Source: Lachnospiraceae bacterium
Lineage (GTDB): Bacteria > Bacillota > Clostridia > Lachnospirales > Lachnospiraceae
Length of the DNA stretch: 53,466 nt
Direction of reading: 5' to 3'
NCBI GenBank assembly: GCA_017544405.1
Contig: JAFYEE010000084.1
Location: forward strand, 1-53,466
The position numbers were made by a program, and so were the translations under genes. Below the pieces are notes generated by a model. That model was not told the origin of the DNA. It made no database searches and worked only from the letters and a program-made list of their open reading frames with translations. Of this stretch, positions 43,778-53,466 are shown in pieces. Position 1 is the stretch's first letter. Each line of letters starts with the position of its first letter.

Positions 43778-43824
43778 GGTGACGTAGGACGCATTTGTCC
43801 CGCAGAGGAAAGGGAGGAATCATA

Positions 43825-44906
43825 ATGGGAATCAAACACAGAAATTTTCAGGCAACGGAATATGTCATCGTCTTCAAAAACGGCAAGGTGGTAAAGCAGG
43901 GACTGGGGCTCAGCCTCTTTTACAACAGTGCGACCACGTCTCTGAAGGTGGTTCCGTCCACAGCCTTTGATACTTCGTATATGTTCGACGATGTCACGAC
44001 AAAGGATTTCCAGAAGCTGTCCGTACAGGGCGATATCTCTTATGCGATCAGCGATTTTGAGACGGCTTCCTCGATGATCGATTTTTCCTATACCACGCCC
44101 GCAGAATATCGGATGAAGCTGACGGACGCGCAGAACAAGATGGCGAAGCGATTAAACGGAATCGTTCAGGCCGAGATCGCACGGTTCATGGCGGACCGGG
44201 ATATCCGTACCGCGATCCAGAGCCAGAATGAGCTTTCCTTTGATCTGAACGAGACGCTGAAGGACAATTCCTACATCCGGGAATTCGGACTGAAAGTGAT
44301 CAACGTGTCCGTTCTCGGGATCCTTCCGCAGCCGGAAACGCGCAAAGCCCTGGAGGCAGCCACCCGCGAGGAGATCCTGAAGAGCAGGATGACGCCGTCT
44401 ACAAACGCAGGAATTTTGCGATCGAACAAGAACGCATCATCAAGGAAAACGAACTGAATACGGAGATCTCGATCGTAGAGAAGGAGCGGGAAAAAGACGA
44501 GAAGGCGCTGGAAGCGGAGATGGCGCTGCAGGAGAAAAACGCACAGGCGCGGATGCAGAAGCTCGAGGACGACAATGAATTCCGGATGGCGGAGATCAGC
44601 GGCAATCTGGAGAGTGACCGCGCAGAGCATGAGCGCGATCTGAAGCTGCGGCAGTTCGAGCAGGAGGAGCAGGAGATCCGGAACGCGACGGAGCGCTCCA
44701 TGGCGGATACGAAGGCATATTCCAACGAAGTGCTGCTTAAGACCCTTGAGAAGATGGACAAGGAAGTGCTGGTCGCGCTGCTGATGTCCGGTATGGACGG
44801 CAAGACGATGATCGCGAAGGCCTTTACCGATATCGCAAGCAATTCCGAAAAGATCGGGAATCTCAATATCTCGCCGGATCTGCTGGAGACGCTTTTAAGC
44901 AAGTAA
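43825..44906 (+). pseudogene. SPFH-domain protein gene with a one-base frameshift
   Basis: Frame 1 (43825-44457) encodes an SPFH domain: EYVIVFKNGKVVKQG, FDTSYMFDDVTTKDFQKLSVQGDI split over two strands, and AATREEILK. Near 44381 the homology moves to another frame, EQDDAVYKRRNFAIEQERII, and runs to the stop at 44906. One G is missing between 44381 and 44382 (AAGAGCAG where AAGGAGCAG is expected). Restored, the protein would have about 360 residues with a coiled-coil tail, as in prohibitin/stomatin-like proteins. It is a recent mutation, a phase-variable site or a sequencing error. Confidence 0.75.
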
Positions 44907-44913
44907 AATACCT

Positions 44914-45846
44914 ATGGAACGTGGAATGAACAAGATCGTGATCGTGTCGCAGAAGACACGGTTGCAGGAACTGAAGGAACGCTTCAATACAAAGGAACAG
45001 GCGCAGTTCTATGTGGAGCACCTGGGCGCGGATTTCGGGGACTATCTCGATGAGGACCGGACCTACACGGAGACGCTCACGCGGGTGCGCGACATTGCGG
45101 CAAAATACGCGCGGATCAGCCTCATCGACAAGACCTTCGTTTTCCAGTATATCTTCGGCAGGGATGATATCGTCATCTGCGTGGGACGCGACGGACTGGT
45201 CGTCAACACAATGAAATACCTGGAAAATACAAACCCCGTCATCGGGGTGAATCCCGATGCGGGGCGTTGGGACGGTGTCGTGCTACCATTTACGGCGGAT
45301 ACGCTGGAGGCGATCCTTCCGCACGTGATCCGCGGGGAAGCCTCGAAAAGGGCCATCACCTTCGCGCATGCGATCACGCAAAACGGACAGGAGCTGTATG
45401 CGGCCAACGATCTATTTATCGGACCGTCGAGCCATATTTCCGCCCGGTACGACATCTCCTATCAGGGACGGACGGAAGCGCAGTCCTCGAGCGGCGTCAT
45501 TATCTCCACCGGACTGGGACAGACCGGATGGTTTAAGTCCATCATCGCCCAGGTGAAGGGGAGCGCGGAGTTTCTCGGAATGGAGGAAGCCGGATACACG
45601 CCGCTGCGGTGGGAGGACCGGGCGCTGACTTTCGCAGTGCGGGAGCCTTACCCTTCCGTCAATTCGCATGCCGGCATCGTGATGGGACGCATCTCGGGCA
45701 CGGAGACGCTCGTACTTCGCTCCAACATGGCGGAAAAAGGCGTGATCTTTTCGGACGGGATTGAAAACGACTACATCGATTTCAATTCCGGAACGGAAGT
45801 CACCGTCTCCGTCGCCGAGAAGCAGGGCATGCTGGTCACCGGCTAA
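44914..45846 (+). CDS. NAD-kinase-like protein
   Basis: 310 residues. GRDGLVVNTMKYL, then NPVIGVNPDAGRWDGVVLPF, follow the NAD kinase core (GGDGT ... VIGVN). The glycine motif has Arg in place of the second Gly and lacks the Thr, so catalysis may differ. LGADFGDYLDEDRTY is an extra N-terminal part. It starts 8 bases after the SPFH gene; two ATGs (44914, 44926) are possible and neither has a strong site, which suggests coupling to the SPFH gene. Confidence 0.65.
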   Translation: MERGMNKIVIVSQKTRLQELKERFNTKEQAQFYVEHLGADFGDYLDEDRTYTETLTRVRDIAAKYARISLIDKTFVFQYIFGRDDIVICVGRDGLVVNTMKYLENTNPVIGVNPDAGRWDGVVLPFTADTLEAILPHVIRGEASKRAITFAHAITQNGQELYAANDLFIGPSSHISARYDISYQGRTEAQSSSGVIISTGLGQTGWFKSIIAQVKGSAEFLGMEEAGYTPLRWEDRALTFAVREPYPSVNSHAGIVMGRISGTETLVLRSNMAEKGVIFSDGIENDYIDFNSGTEVTVSVAEKQGMLVTG

Positions 45847-45881
45847 AGGCAGACACTGGCCAGGAGCAAATCCACTGAAAA

Positions 45882-45914
45882 GAGGCAGGCACCTTACGGC
45901 GCTTGCCTCTTTTT
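45882..45914. terminator. bidirectional terminator between converging genes
   Basis: GAGGCAGGC (45882-45890) pairs with GCTTGCCTC (45901-45909), one G:T pair, with AAAA before and TTTTT after. It can end the plus-strand NAD-kinase-like transcript and the minus-strand VWA transcript. Confidence 0.8.
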
Positions 45915-45941
45915 CCTGCCATGGATGTGGCTTCTTACTTT

Positions 45942-46616
45942 CTACATGGAAGCGCTACGGCCCTCGTAGTCTTCCTCGATCTCTGCTTTCCATGCACCGT
46001 CATCAAAGACTGCACTGGAAGCTCTCGGTGCGCATGCGCGGACTCTGGATACCGCCTTCGACAGAACATCATAATTCAGCGCCGTCCCCATAGGATCGCT
46101 GTGATAATTCACGGCCCGCGAACTTTTGATTCCCATCTGGCCGGCGACCTCGATCGCATCGATATTGGCTCCGAGGAACAGGAATTCCCAGTGATCCTCC
46201 TCCGTGCGGCGCCGGATCATTTTCCGGACTTCCCTGTAGGAATACTTGCGGCTCGCATTTTCCATGCCGTCCGTGGTGATGATAAAGAGCGTCTTGGCCG
46301 GCCGGTCCTCTTCTCTGGCGTATTTGTGGACATTGCCGATGTGGTGGATCGCTCCGCCGATCGCGTCGAGCAGAGCCGTACAGCCGCGTACATAATAGTC
46401 GTCTTCCGTCAGTGGCCGGACATCGCCGATCTCCTTGCGGTCGTGAAGGACCTCACACCGGTCATCAAACAGGACCGTCGACACCAGTGCTTCTCCCTCT
46501 CCCTTCTTCTGCTTGGCCAGCATGGAATTGAATCCGCCGATGGTGTCCGATTCCAGCCCGCCCATAGATCCGCTTCTGTCCAGGATAAAGATGATTTCCG
46601 TCAGATTTTCTCTCAT
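45942..46616 (-). CDS. von Willebrand factor A-domain protein
   Basis: 224 residues. Complete metal-dependent adhesion site: D13-R-S15-G-S17 (FILDRSGSMGG), the Thr in GCTALLDAI and the Asp in ITTDGMEN. No signal peptide, so it is cytoplasmic. Such VWA proteins often work with kinases or AAA+ proteins. SD GGAGG 8 bases before the ATG, but that site is part of a long inverted repeat (46618-46684). Confidence 0.85.
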   Translation of the reverse strand: MRENLTEIIFILDRSGSMGGLESDTIGGFNSMLAKQKKGEGEALVSTVLFDDRCEVLHDRKEIGDVRPLTEDDYYVRGCTALLDAIGGAIHHIGNVHKYAREEDRPAKTLFIITTDGMENASRKYSYREVRKMIRRRTEEDHWEFLFLGANIDAIEVAGQMGIKSSRAVNYHSDPMGTALNYDVLSKAVSRVRACAPRASSAVFDDGAWKAEIEEDYEGRSASM

Positions 46617-46617
46617 G

Positions 46618-46684
46618 ATAATTACCTCCGTTTGCTTGATTCCCCCGTCTGCTCGGGGGGGTTCTTTGTTTCTGAGGTAATTAT
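46618..46684 (-). promoter_or_regulatory. inverted repeat enclosing a hairpin, covering the VWA ribosome binding site
   Basis: ATAATTACCTC (46618-46628) and GAGGTAATTAT (46674-46684) are perfect complements. Between them CCCCCG and CGGGGG (46632-46637, 46644-46649) form a second hairpin. On the minus-strand transcript the proximal arm contains the GGAGG of the VWA gene. A TATAAT (46680-46685) overlaps the distal arm but lacks a -35 box. Confidence 0.55.
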
Positions 46685-46766
46685 ATTTTTTCTTACGTGA
46701 CGATCGGTCTACCGGCAGGCGACTTTTTTATTCTTCGCTGCGACCTTTCTGCCGGCGGCACTTCCT

Positions 46767-47927
46767 TTATTCTTTTGCCTGCGATCCCAGCGGCGTCTCC
46801 CCGTGCTCGAACAGAGCGATGTTGATCTCATGGATGTCGTAGGCTTCATGCTCGATAAAATACTGCACGATCAGATCCTGCCGGCTGCAGGGAGACAGTG
46901 CCAGTCCGGCCCTGGCCAGAAGATCCTTCGTTTCATCCAGGTTCAGCCGGAGCGCAACGGCCAGCGCCAGCGCCGTCGTTTTGCTCGGATTCCTGGTATT
47001 GCCGCATTTTAGCTTGGAAAAAGCGCGCTTGTCCAGATTGGCCCTCTTTTGTACCTCCACATCGGACATCTCTCTGGCATCCGCATAGGAAAAAACCAGC
47101 TCCATGAAGGATTTCTGAAGATCCAAAAGACAATCATCCAGGCTCCGCGCCATGGAGAAGGACGCACAGACAGAGCCAAGTGGCTCTGCGCCGGCCCCCG
47201 GATCCGCATCCTCCAGCGGCTCTATGTCGGCACACTGCTCTGCATCTGAATATCGCTCAGCCTCTTCACGCGGCTGCGCACCTCGGGCAGAAGAAACGGG
47301 CTTCCACGCATGAAGCAGTCCCCCGGAACGCTTTTCCTGTTCCGTGGGAGGAACCGGGGCCGTGGGGCGCGCCTTTGCTGCATGGAGAACCGGGGCCGTG
47401 GGAAAACCCGGCGCCGCGCCGAAAAATCCGGGGACAGGCATATCCGCCCCCGGACGCTCTTTCTCTACATAATGCGCATCGATGTAGGAATCGATGTCTC
47501 CGTACCGCTCGCCGGAGAGCCCGAAGGCTCGTTCCTCCGGAACCACAAGATAGACATCCGTGTCATGTTTTTCCAGAAAGGCCTCAACCTCAGGCAGAAG
47601 CATCCGCAGCGCAACCCCTTCGGGGAAGCCGTAGCTGTCTGACGCCAGAAGTGGGAAGGCGATGCTGGTCAGATCATGCTCCGAAGCCAGCTTCAGCGCA
47701 GCGCGATAGCAGCTTCGAAGGATTTCTTCCTCTCCGCTGCTGCCGCCTTTCCATTCAGTGCCCACGGTGCGGATGATATACGCCGCGGGCAGGTCATGGG
47801 ACGACCGAATGGAGGCTGTTCCCACCGCGCCCGTCCCGGCCCCGCTGCCATCAGCGGGATCCGCCGCGCCAACAATCGCATCGACCTTCATTTTCGATAG
47901 ATCATTTCGCACGATCTGAAATGGCAT
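46767..47927 (-). CDS. macro-domain protein with C-terminal helix-turn-helix-like region
   Basis: 386 residues. Residues 1-165 are a macro domain (MPFQIVRNDLSKMKVDAIVGAADP, AYIIRTVGTEW, IAFPLLASDSYGFP), but the ADP-ribose-binding loop is shortened: the usual GGG-x-D-x-AI segment is absent. A proline- and alanine-rich linker with PTAPV repeats covers 165-250. The C-terminus (EVQKRANLDKRAFSKLK, ALAVALRLNLDETKDLL) looks like the helix-turn-helix region found in similar Lachnospiraceae proteins. GGGAGGT upstream. Confidence 0.7.
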   Translation of the reverse strand: MPFQIVRNDLSKMKVDAIVGAADPADGSGAGTGAVGTASIRSSHDLPAAYIIRTVGTEWKGGSSGEEEILRSCYRAALKLASEHDLTSIAFPLLASDSYGFPEGVALRMLLPEVEAFLEKHDTDVYLVVPEERAFGLSGERYGDIDSYIDAHYVEKERPGADMPVPGFFGAAPGFPTAPVLHAAKARPTAPVPPTEQEKRSGGLLHAWKPVSSARGAQPREEAERYSDAEQCADIEPLEDADPGAGAEPLGSVCASFSMARSLDDCLLDLQKSFMELVFSYADAREMSDVEVQKRANLDKRAFSKLKCGNTRNPSKTTALALAVALRLNLDETKDLLARAGLALSPCSRQDLIVQYFIEHEAYDIHEINIALFEHGETPLGSQAKE

Positions 47928-47950
47928 GCTTTACCTCCCGCCGGAGCTTT

Positions 47951-49543
<1,593 letters not shown>

Positions 49544-49555
49544 TTAACTTATGTC

Positions 49556-49585
49556 ATTTTAGGAAAAATAACAACTCCGAATCAA
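49556..49585 (-). promoter_or_regulatory. promoter of the GH51 gene
   Basis: TTGATT (49580-49585) and TAAAAT (49556-49561) on the minus strand, spacer 18, in an AT-rich stretch, 93 bases before the start codon. Confidence 0.55.
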
Positions 49586-49624
49586 CCATGTTTCTATGCA
49601 AAAACTACCATTAATCAACAGAAC

Positions 49625-50062
49625 TCAGTCAGATGTTATAAACATTTTATCTATTTCGTCCGCAAAGACGGTAAGCTCCTTCATCTGCGCCCGGGATTCG
49701 CGCATGATCCGCTCCTCCTCCTGTGCTTTCACCGGGTTTCCCTTGACCTCATGGACCTTGTGCCAGAAGGCCGCTTCCACATACTCTGCCAGATAATAGT
49801 ACCCGGACCCTTCTGTTTTTCCCTCCAGCGCGTTCATGTACCTGCCCTGGACCAGCCCGCCGTAATCCCCACGCTGCAGCTCGAAGGACATCATTCCCGT
49901 ATCCTGGGCGAAGGTGGCGCTTTCGCTGGCAAGCATCTTGTAAAACACCGCTTTCTGACCCACATAAAGCATCACAAAAAAAAGCACCAGGATCGTGATG
50001 TCCAAAGCCAGGATCACCGGATCCTTTTTCTTTTTTTCCTTTGCCTTGTTTCTCCTGCTCAT
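49625..50062 (-). CDS. small membrane protein of the HD-GYP operon
   Basis: 145 residues. Lys-rich N-terminus (MSRRNKAKEKKKKDP), one membrane helix (about 18-42), and a helical outer part with GKTEGSGYYYLAEYVEAAFW. The ATG overlaps the stop of the preceding gene by 4 bases. No family recognised. Confidence 0.6.
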   Translation of the reverse strand: MSRRNKAKEKKKKDPVILALDITILVLFFVMLYVGQKAVFYKMLASESATFAQDTGMMSFELQRGDYGGLVQGRYMNALEGKTEGSGYYYLAEYVEAAFWHKVHEVKGNPVKAQEEERIMRESRAQMKELTVFADEIDKMFITSD

Positions 50063-50850
50063 CTGTCGCCCTCTTCCGGATACAGCCTTCGGCATCTCTC
50101 ATACAGCATCTCGCCGAGTGCTTCCTCGTCCATATCCCACATAGAGGAAGCCTCCTCGTCCGTCAGGCCAAAGTAAACCTGAACCATGTCCCGTGTGTCA
50201 TTTTTGATGTCCGTGAGGAACGCCCCGTGCTCCCCGCCGTGCATCGGTGAGTTGGAGGCATCGTACCAGAAATCGCCATCTACGTATTGCCTCCAGTTGC
50301 TGATATAGATCGCCGCATCCTCACACCATTCCTTTCGGCCCTCTCCACTGTATCCCTCATATCCGCTCAGGATCTGCAGGATATCCTCGAAGATCGCCCG
50401 GTAATTGATCACCGCCGTAAACACTCTGGAATAATCCAGATACGTATCATCGCCTCTCAGCCGGTAGGTCAGCACATAGCTGTCCAACGCCAGATATTCT
50501 CTGTTTGCTTCCAGCTCCCGAAGGGTCGCTGTCACGTTCTCCCGGTTTTCCTCCACGGTCCGGGCAATGTCGGTCCGTTCTTTCTCCTCCCGGTAATCAA
50601 TATCGGAATTCCTGCGAACGCTGCCCCACAGAATGAAAATGGTGAGGAGCATGAGACCGATCACGATCATCCTTCCGATCCTGCCGGCAGATCTGGACTT
50701 TATTTTCGTCTCTTCCCGGGTCTGCTCATACTCCGCACGGACCGACCGCATGGTCGCCCGATGACCGGCAGCTTCCGGATTTTCCTTGCCGCAATAGGGG
50801 CAAACCTCATCTTCGATTGCCAGATTGCTGCCACAATACTTACACTTCAC
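50059..50850 (-). CDS. zinc-ribbon membrane protein
   Basis: 263 residues. N-terminal zinc ribbon CKYCG-x(12)-CPYCG (residues 3-22), a basic linker, one membrane helix (about 58-78), then an outer helical domain (ENVTATLRELEANREYLAL). Such cytoplasmic ribbon plus outer domain proteins are common in Clostridia without known role. It begins 17 bases after the next ribbon protein. Confidence 0.65.
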   Translation of the reverse strand: MKCKYCGSNLAIEDEVCPYCGKENPEAAGHRATMRSVRAEYEQTREETKIKSRSAGRIGRMIVIGLMLLTIFILWGSVRRNSDIDYREEKERTDIARTVEENRENVTATLRELEANREYLALDSYVLTYRLRGDDTYLDYSRVFTAVINYRAIFEDILQILSGYEGYSGEGRKEWCEDAAIYISNWRQYVDGDFWYDASNSPMHGGEHGAFLTDIKNDTRDMVQVYFGLTDEEASSMWDMDEEALGEMLYERCRRLYPEEGDR

Positions 50851-50867
50851 TTTTGTCTATCCCCTCG

Positions 50868-51629
50868 TCAGTGATAGTTCTTAAAATACTTCTTAGTCGC
50901 TTTGTACACGCGGCTTCTGTTTACATTTGTCCCGTCAAAGACCTTCTCCCGAAAGGACTCCATGTCTTCTTCCGTAAAGCCAAGCCTGCCTGTGATGATC
51001 GGAAGGATCTCCTTTTCCCGGATGGGATCAAAGAGCTCCGCCCCCTCGTCTCCGTAGGCCCTGTAGTAGAAATAAAAGCAGTAATAGGTGATCTCTTCGG
51101 CTTCCGGGACAGCGATCCTGTCCTTATCCAGATCCGGCAGGCACTGCTGCAGCTTCATGTAGCAGCTCGACGCATATCCCGCCTCGTAATAGGGCGCCCC
51201 CCAGATGGAGATCCGATCCACCGAATAGGCCTGGTCATAGATCTCCGCCATGCGGGCGATGTCACCCGCCGCATAGCTTTCCGTCAGCTGTTCTCCCGCA
51301 ATCCGGGTATATGCGTCTGCATACTCCTGCTCCTCGGCCGTGAGGAAGAGCTTCGGCTTGTCCTTTGTTTCCCTGAGCAGTTCCAGGAGAAAGAGCGCTC
51401 CCAGAAGGACCAGAACACAGACAGAGATCAGGAGGACCTTCGTTCCGCCGGTAAAGCCCTTTACCAGCGCCCTGGAAGGTTCTTTTTTCGTCTCTTCTAT
51501 GTCCTCCCGGATCTTACTTATTTTTTTTTGGAATTGTTTCTCTGCGCCCTCTGCGTTGATGAAATCACAGTAGGGACATTTTGCGACATCTTTGTCGATT
51601 TCCGCCCCGCAGTTGGGGCATAGGATCAT
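50868..51629 (-). CDS. zinc-ribbon membrane protein
   Basis: 253 residues. Starts MILCPNCGAEIDKDVAKCPYC, a double CxxC ribbon. A Lys/Glu helix (FQKKISKIREDIEETKK) precedes one membrane helix (about 66-90, VLLISVCVLVLLGALFLLEL). The outer domain is helical and acidic. Its start has only a weak GAAAGAA site; earlier starts lack homology. Same architecture as the next gene but low identity. Confidence 0.65.
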   Translation of the reverse strand: MILCPNCGAEIDKDVAKCPYCDFINAEGAEKQFQKKISKIREDIEETKKEPSRALVKGFTGGTKVLLISVCVLVLLGALFLLELLRETKDKPKLFLTAEEQEYADAYTRIAGEQLTESYAAGDIARMAEIYDQAYSVDRISIWGAPYYEAGYASSCYMKLQQCLPDLDKDRIAVPEAEEITYYCFYFYYRAYGDEGAELFDPIREKEILPIITGRLGFTEEDMESFREKVFDGTNVNRSRVYKATKKYFKNYH

Positions 51630-51693
51630 TTCTTTCAATTGCGTTCTCCAGCCCTCTCTTGCTCTGCGGCTCCCACCCACAGGCACGCAGCCC

Positions 51694-52887
51694 TTACTCT
51701 ACGATGGTAATGACATCCGAAAGCACATAGTGGAACAGCGGATAGGAGGTGTTTTCGTTCTCGATATACCCGTTTCTAAGATCGATGGTATCGGTCGGAT
51801 CATCGGGAGAAACCCCGATGTATGCGCCCTGGAATACAAAGTCCACATTCCCGCGCTTAAACTCCTCAATGGCCCAGTTCATGGAGTAAAGGGTATCCGG
51901 CGCCATCACCTGCTGATTCAGATCCACCATCTCCACCCAGCCTCTTTCAAAGCCGGCAGACACGTCATTTCCGTGGACGTTGCCGATCACCGTTTCCTCG
52001 ATGGACTTGCCTTTCATGACTGCTTCCACTGCCGCGAGCACATAGGGCTCCCAGCAGATCCGGGAAGTGATCAGGGAGGTGGTAGGAGCCACCTCGGACA
52101 TGCTCTGCCCCCATCCCACGAAATACACGGGCCGATCCGAGAGAGATTCCTCACAGGCAATGGCCGGACCGATGGTATCGGTGTGCTGGGTTATGATCAC
52201 ACACCCGTCCTCGATCAGCCTTTTTGCTGCACTTTCTTCCAGTGCATAGCTGCTCCAGGTATGGGTGTAGGATACTTCCATTTTCGCTGTGGACACCACA
52301 GAGCGCACCCCCAGCAAAAATGCGGTGTAGCCGGAGATGACCTCGGAGTCGGGGAATGCGGCCACGAATCCCACCAGTGCCTGATCCTTGTCCAGGGTTC
52401 CCTCGTCTATCATCTGAGCGATCTTTTTGCCGGCGACGATACCGCTGACATAACGGGCCTGATAGGCCTCGCCCTTAAAGGTGTGGTAATTGTCCGGCAC
52501 CTTTACCCCGTTCATGTCCATATAAGAGGTCTGGCAGAACTGGGTATTCGGATATTCCGGCGCCAGCTCCATCACCAGCTTGCTGTAGCCGTTGAAAAAG
52601 ATAATGTCACATCCTTCACCTGCCAGCTCCCGGAGGGGCTCCTCCATCTCATCGTCCAGCACGTTGCTGCAGGTCAGGATCTCCACTTTCTCGCCGTATT
52701 TTTTCTCCAGCGCGTCCTTCGCCAGAGAGAAATTGTAGGTGTAGGGCGTGCTCTCGTCATTGTCGTAAATAAATCCGATCTTCAGGCTGTCTCTGCTTTC
52801 GGAGAGATTCACCAGCCGGAAAAAGCCGACGAAGACGGCCAGCACGACGAGGCAGGTCAGTATCGTTGCAATATAGACTCGTTTCAT
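51694..52887 (-). CDS. BMP/PnrA-type ligand-binding protein, membrane anchored
   Basis: 397 residues of the basic membrane protein family (periplasmic-binding fold): LKIGFIYDNDESTPYTYN, DIIFFNGYSKLV and VGFVAAFPDSEVISGYTAF. Family members bind nucleosides and feed ABC importers. Here the N-terminus is a plain membrane helix without a lipobox cysteine, and no permease or ATPase is nearby. Start overlaps the HD-GYP stop by 4 bases. A sensory ligand binder for the HD-GYP protein is the likely role. Confidence 0.75.
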   Translation of the reverse strand: MKRVYIATILTCLVVLAVFVGFFRLVNLSESRDSLKIGFIYDNDESTPYTYNFSLAKDALEKKYGEKVEILTCSNVLDDEMEEPLRELAGEGCDIIFFNGYSKLVMELAPEYPNTQFCQTSYMDMNGVKVPDNYHTFKGEAYQARYVSGIVAGKKIAQMIDEGTLDKDQALVGFVAAFPDSEVISGYTAFLLGVRSVVSTAKMEVSYTHTWSSYALEESAAKRLIEDGCVIITQHTDTIGPAIACEESLSDRPVYFVGWGQSMSEVAPTTSLITSRICWEPYVLAAVEAVMKGKSIEETVIGNVHGNDVSAGFERGWVEMVDLNQQVMAPDTLYSMNWAIEEFKRGNVDFVFQGAYIGVSPDDPTDTIDLRNGYIENENTSYPLFHYVLSDVITIVE

Positions 52888-53466
52888 GCCTTTGCCCCCT
52901 CCTCACTCTTAAGTTCTTCCGAAGAAGCGTCCTCCTGCTTTGGAACGTCCTCCTTCTTCCGCTCCTCAGCCTGGATCTTTTTATCTTCCTCCACGCGGCG
53001 TTTCAGTTCCTCCTGGGCGTCCTGATCCGCCTGCTGGATCTCGGTACGTCTCTGGGCATAGAGCTCATCCAGATTGATGACACCACTTTCAATGAGACGC
53101 AGGAATGCGTCCAGCACGTTGGGATCGAACTGGGTGCCCCGCCCGCGTTTCATCTCCTCCATGACATAATCGGTGTCCATGTGATTGCGGTAAACACGGT
53201 TGGAGGTCATGGCATCAAAGGTGTCTGCCACGCTGATGATCCTTGCAACAAGCGGGATTTCCTCCCCTTTAAGCCCGTCGGGATAGCCCTTGCCGTCGTA
53301 CCGTTCATGATGGTACCGGGTGCCGTCCACCACGTTCTCCACCAGCGTGAAATCCTTCAGGATCTCGGCACCGCGAATGACATGGGATTTCATCCGGGCA
53401 TACTCTTCATCGGTCAGACGCCCCACCTTGTTCAGCACACTGTCGGGGATTCCGATTTTTCCGATA
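52884..53466 (-). CDS. HD-GYP domain protein (partial, 5' end off the right edge)
   Basis: The frame is open to the window edge and reads KIGIPDSVLNKVGRLTDEEY at the top, so the start lies beyond 53466. Seen here are the HHERYDGKGYPDGLKGEEIP block and ISVADTFDAMTSNRVYR, diagnostic of HD-GYP. These are cyclic di-GMP phosphodiesterases. The last ~50 residues are a charged tail (DQDAQEELKRRVEEDKK). It may carry a sensor domain upstream, outside the window. Confidence 0.85.
   Translation of the reverse strand, partial: IGKIGIPDSVLNKVGRLTDEEYARMKSHVIRGAEILKDFTLVENVVDGTRYHHERYDGKGYPDGLKGEEIPLVARIISVADTFDAMTSNRVYRNHMDTDYVMEEMKRGRGTQFDPNVLDAFLRLIESGVINLDELYAQRRTEIQQADQDAQEELKRRVEEDKKIQAEERKKEDVPKQEDASSEELKSEEGAKA

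Noticed and set aside
46680..46708. Sigma-A promoter for the VWA gene
   Set aside because: TATAAT is perfect but no -35 hexamer at 16-18 bases and no TGn extension; kept only as part of the inverted-repeat feature.

Overview
The window looks like chromosomal DNA of a Gram-positive anaerobe of the Clostridia, most likely Lachnospiraceae. The evidence is fairly GC-rich DNA, strong AGGAGG-type ribosome binding sites, tightly overlapping operons, and families common in that group (DUF4317, DUF523, DUF4340 with a GldF/GldG-type transporter, HD-GYP, GH51, GPH sugar symporters). The assignment is inference from gene content; there is no rRNA, tRNA or marker gene here. Almost everything is on the minus strand. 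Only an SPFH gene and an NAD-kinase-like gene (43.8-45.9 kb) are on plus.

Layout. 0-10.3 kb: a partial glutaredoxin-like gene, a three-gene ABC exporter operon (ATPase, GldF-GldG fusion, DUF4340), a 65-residue conserved protein, a duplicated DUF898 membrane protein, an MBL hydrolase, a DUF523 protein, an AT-richer patch with a nuclease-helicase fusion (DUF2075), then thpR and a nucleoside hydrolase. 10.4-33.4 kb: a long accessory locus (below). 33.5-43.6 kb: an AlkZ-like protein, an S1-domain protein, a sugar operon (GPH symporter, carboxylesterase, GH31), an AlkD-like protein, a phosphotransferase and DUF4317. 43.8-49.5 kb: a frameshifted SPFH gene, an NAD-kinase-like gene, a VWA protein, a macro-domain protein and a GH51 arabinofuranosidase. 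49.6-53.5 kb: an HD-GYP protein (partial), a membrane-anchored BMP/PnrA-type binding protein, and three small membrane proteins, two with zinc ribbons.

The 10.4-33.4 kb locus is the part I cannot match to a described system. In transcription order it holds: two long Ser/Thr kinases with near-identical ends; a 1019-residue protein whose last ~230 residues resemble a sigma-70 factor; a terminator; a 1044-residue protein with two AAA+ modules and a Lon protease domain; a helical protein; a small soluble protein; a four-helix membrane protein with a coiled coil; a lipoprotein with an OmpA-like C-terminus; a SUKH-type immunity protein overlapping an HNH-like nuclease; a VirD4/TraG-like ATPase; a second ATPase-like protein without a Walker A motif; and a small membrane protein. 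Then follow a 78-residue CxxC protein, a ferredoxin-type aldo/keto reductase in its own transcription unit, a ClpP, and another VirD4-like ATPase with a histone-H1-like basic tail. No relaxase, integrase, VirB4 or pilus protein is visible, so this is not an ordinary conjugative element.

Reading of the locus (inference). Kinases and the sigma-like protein would sense and switch expression. Three RecA-type ATPases, two proteases and envelope proteins would form a membrane machine that moves, unfolds or degrades a substrate. The nuclease-immunity pair would be a cargo or effector. Two promoters inside the locus share a palindromic element at the same distance from the -10 box, which supports common regulation.
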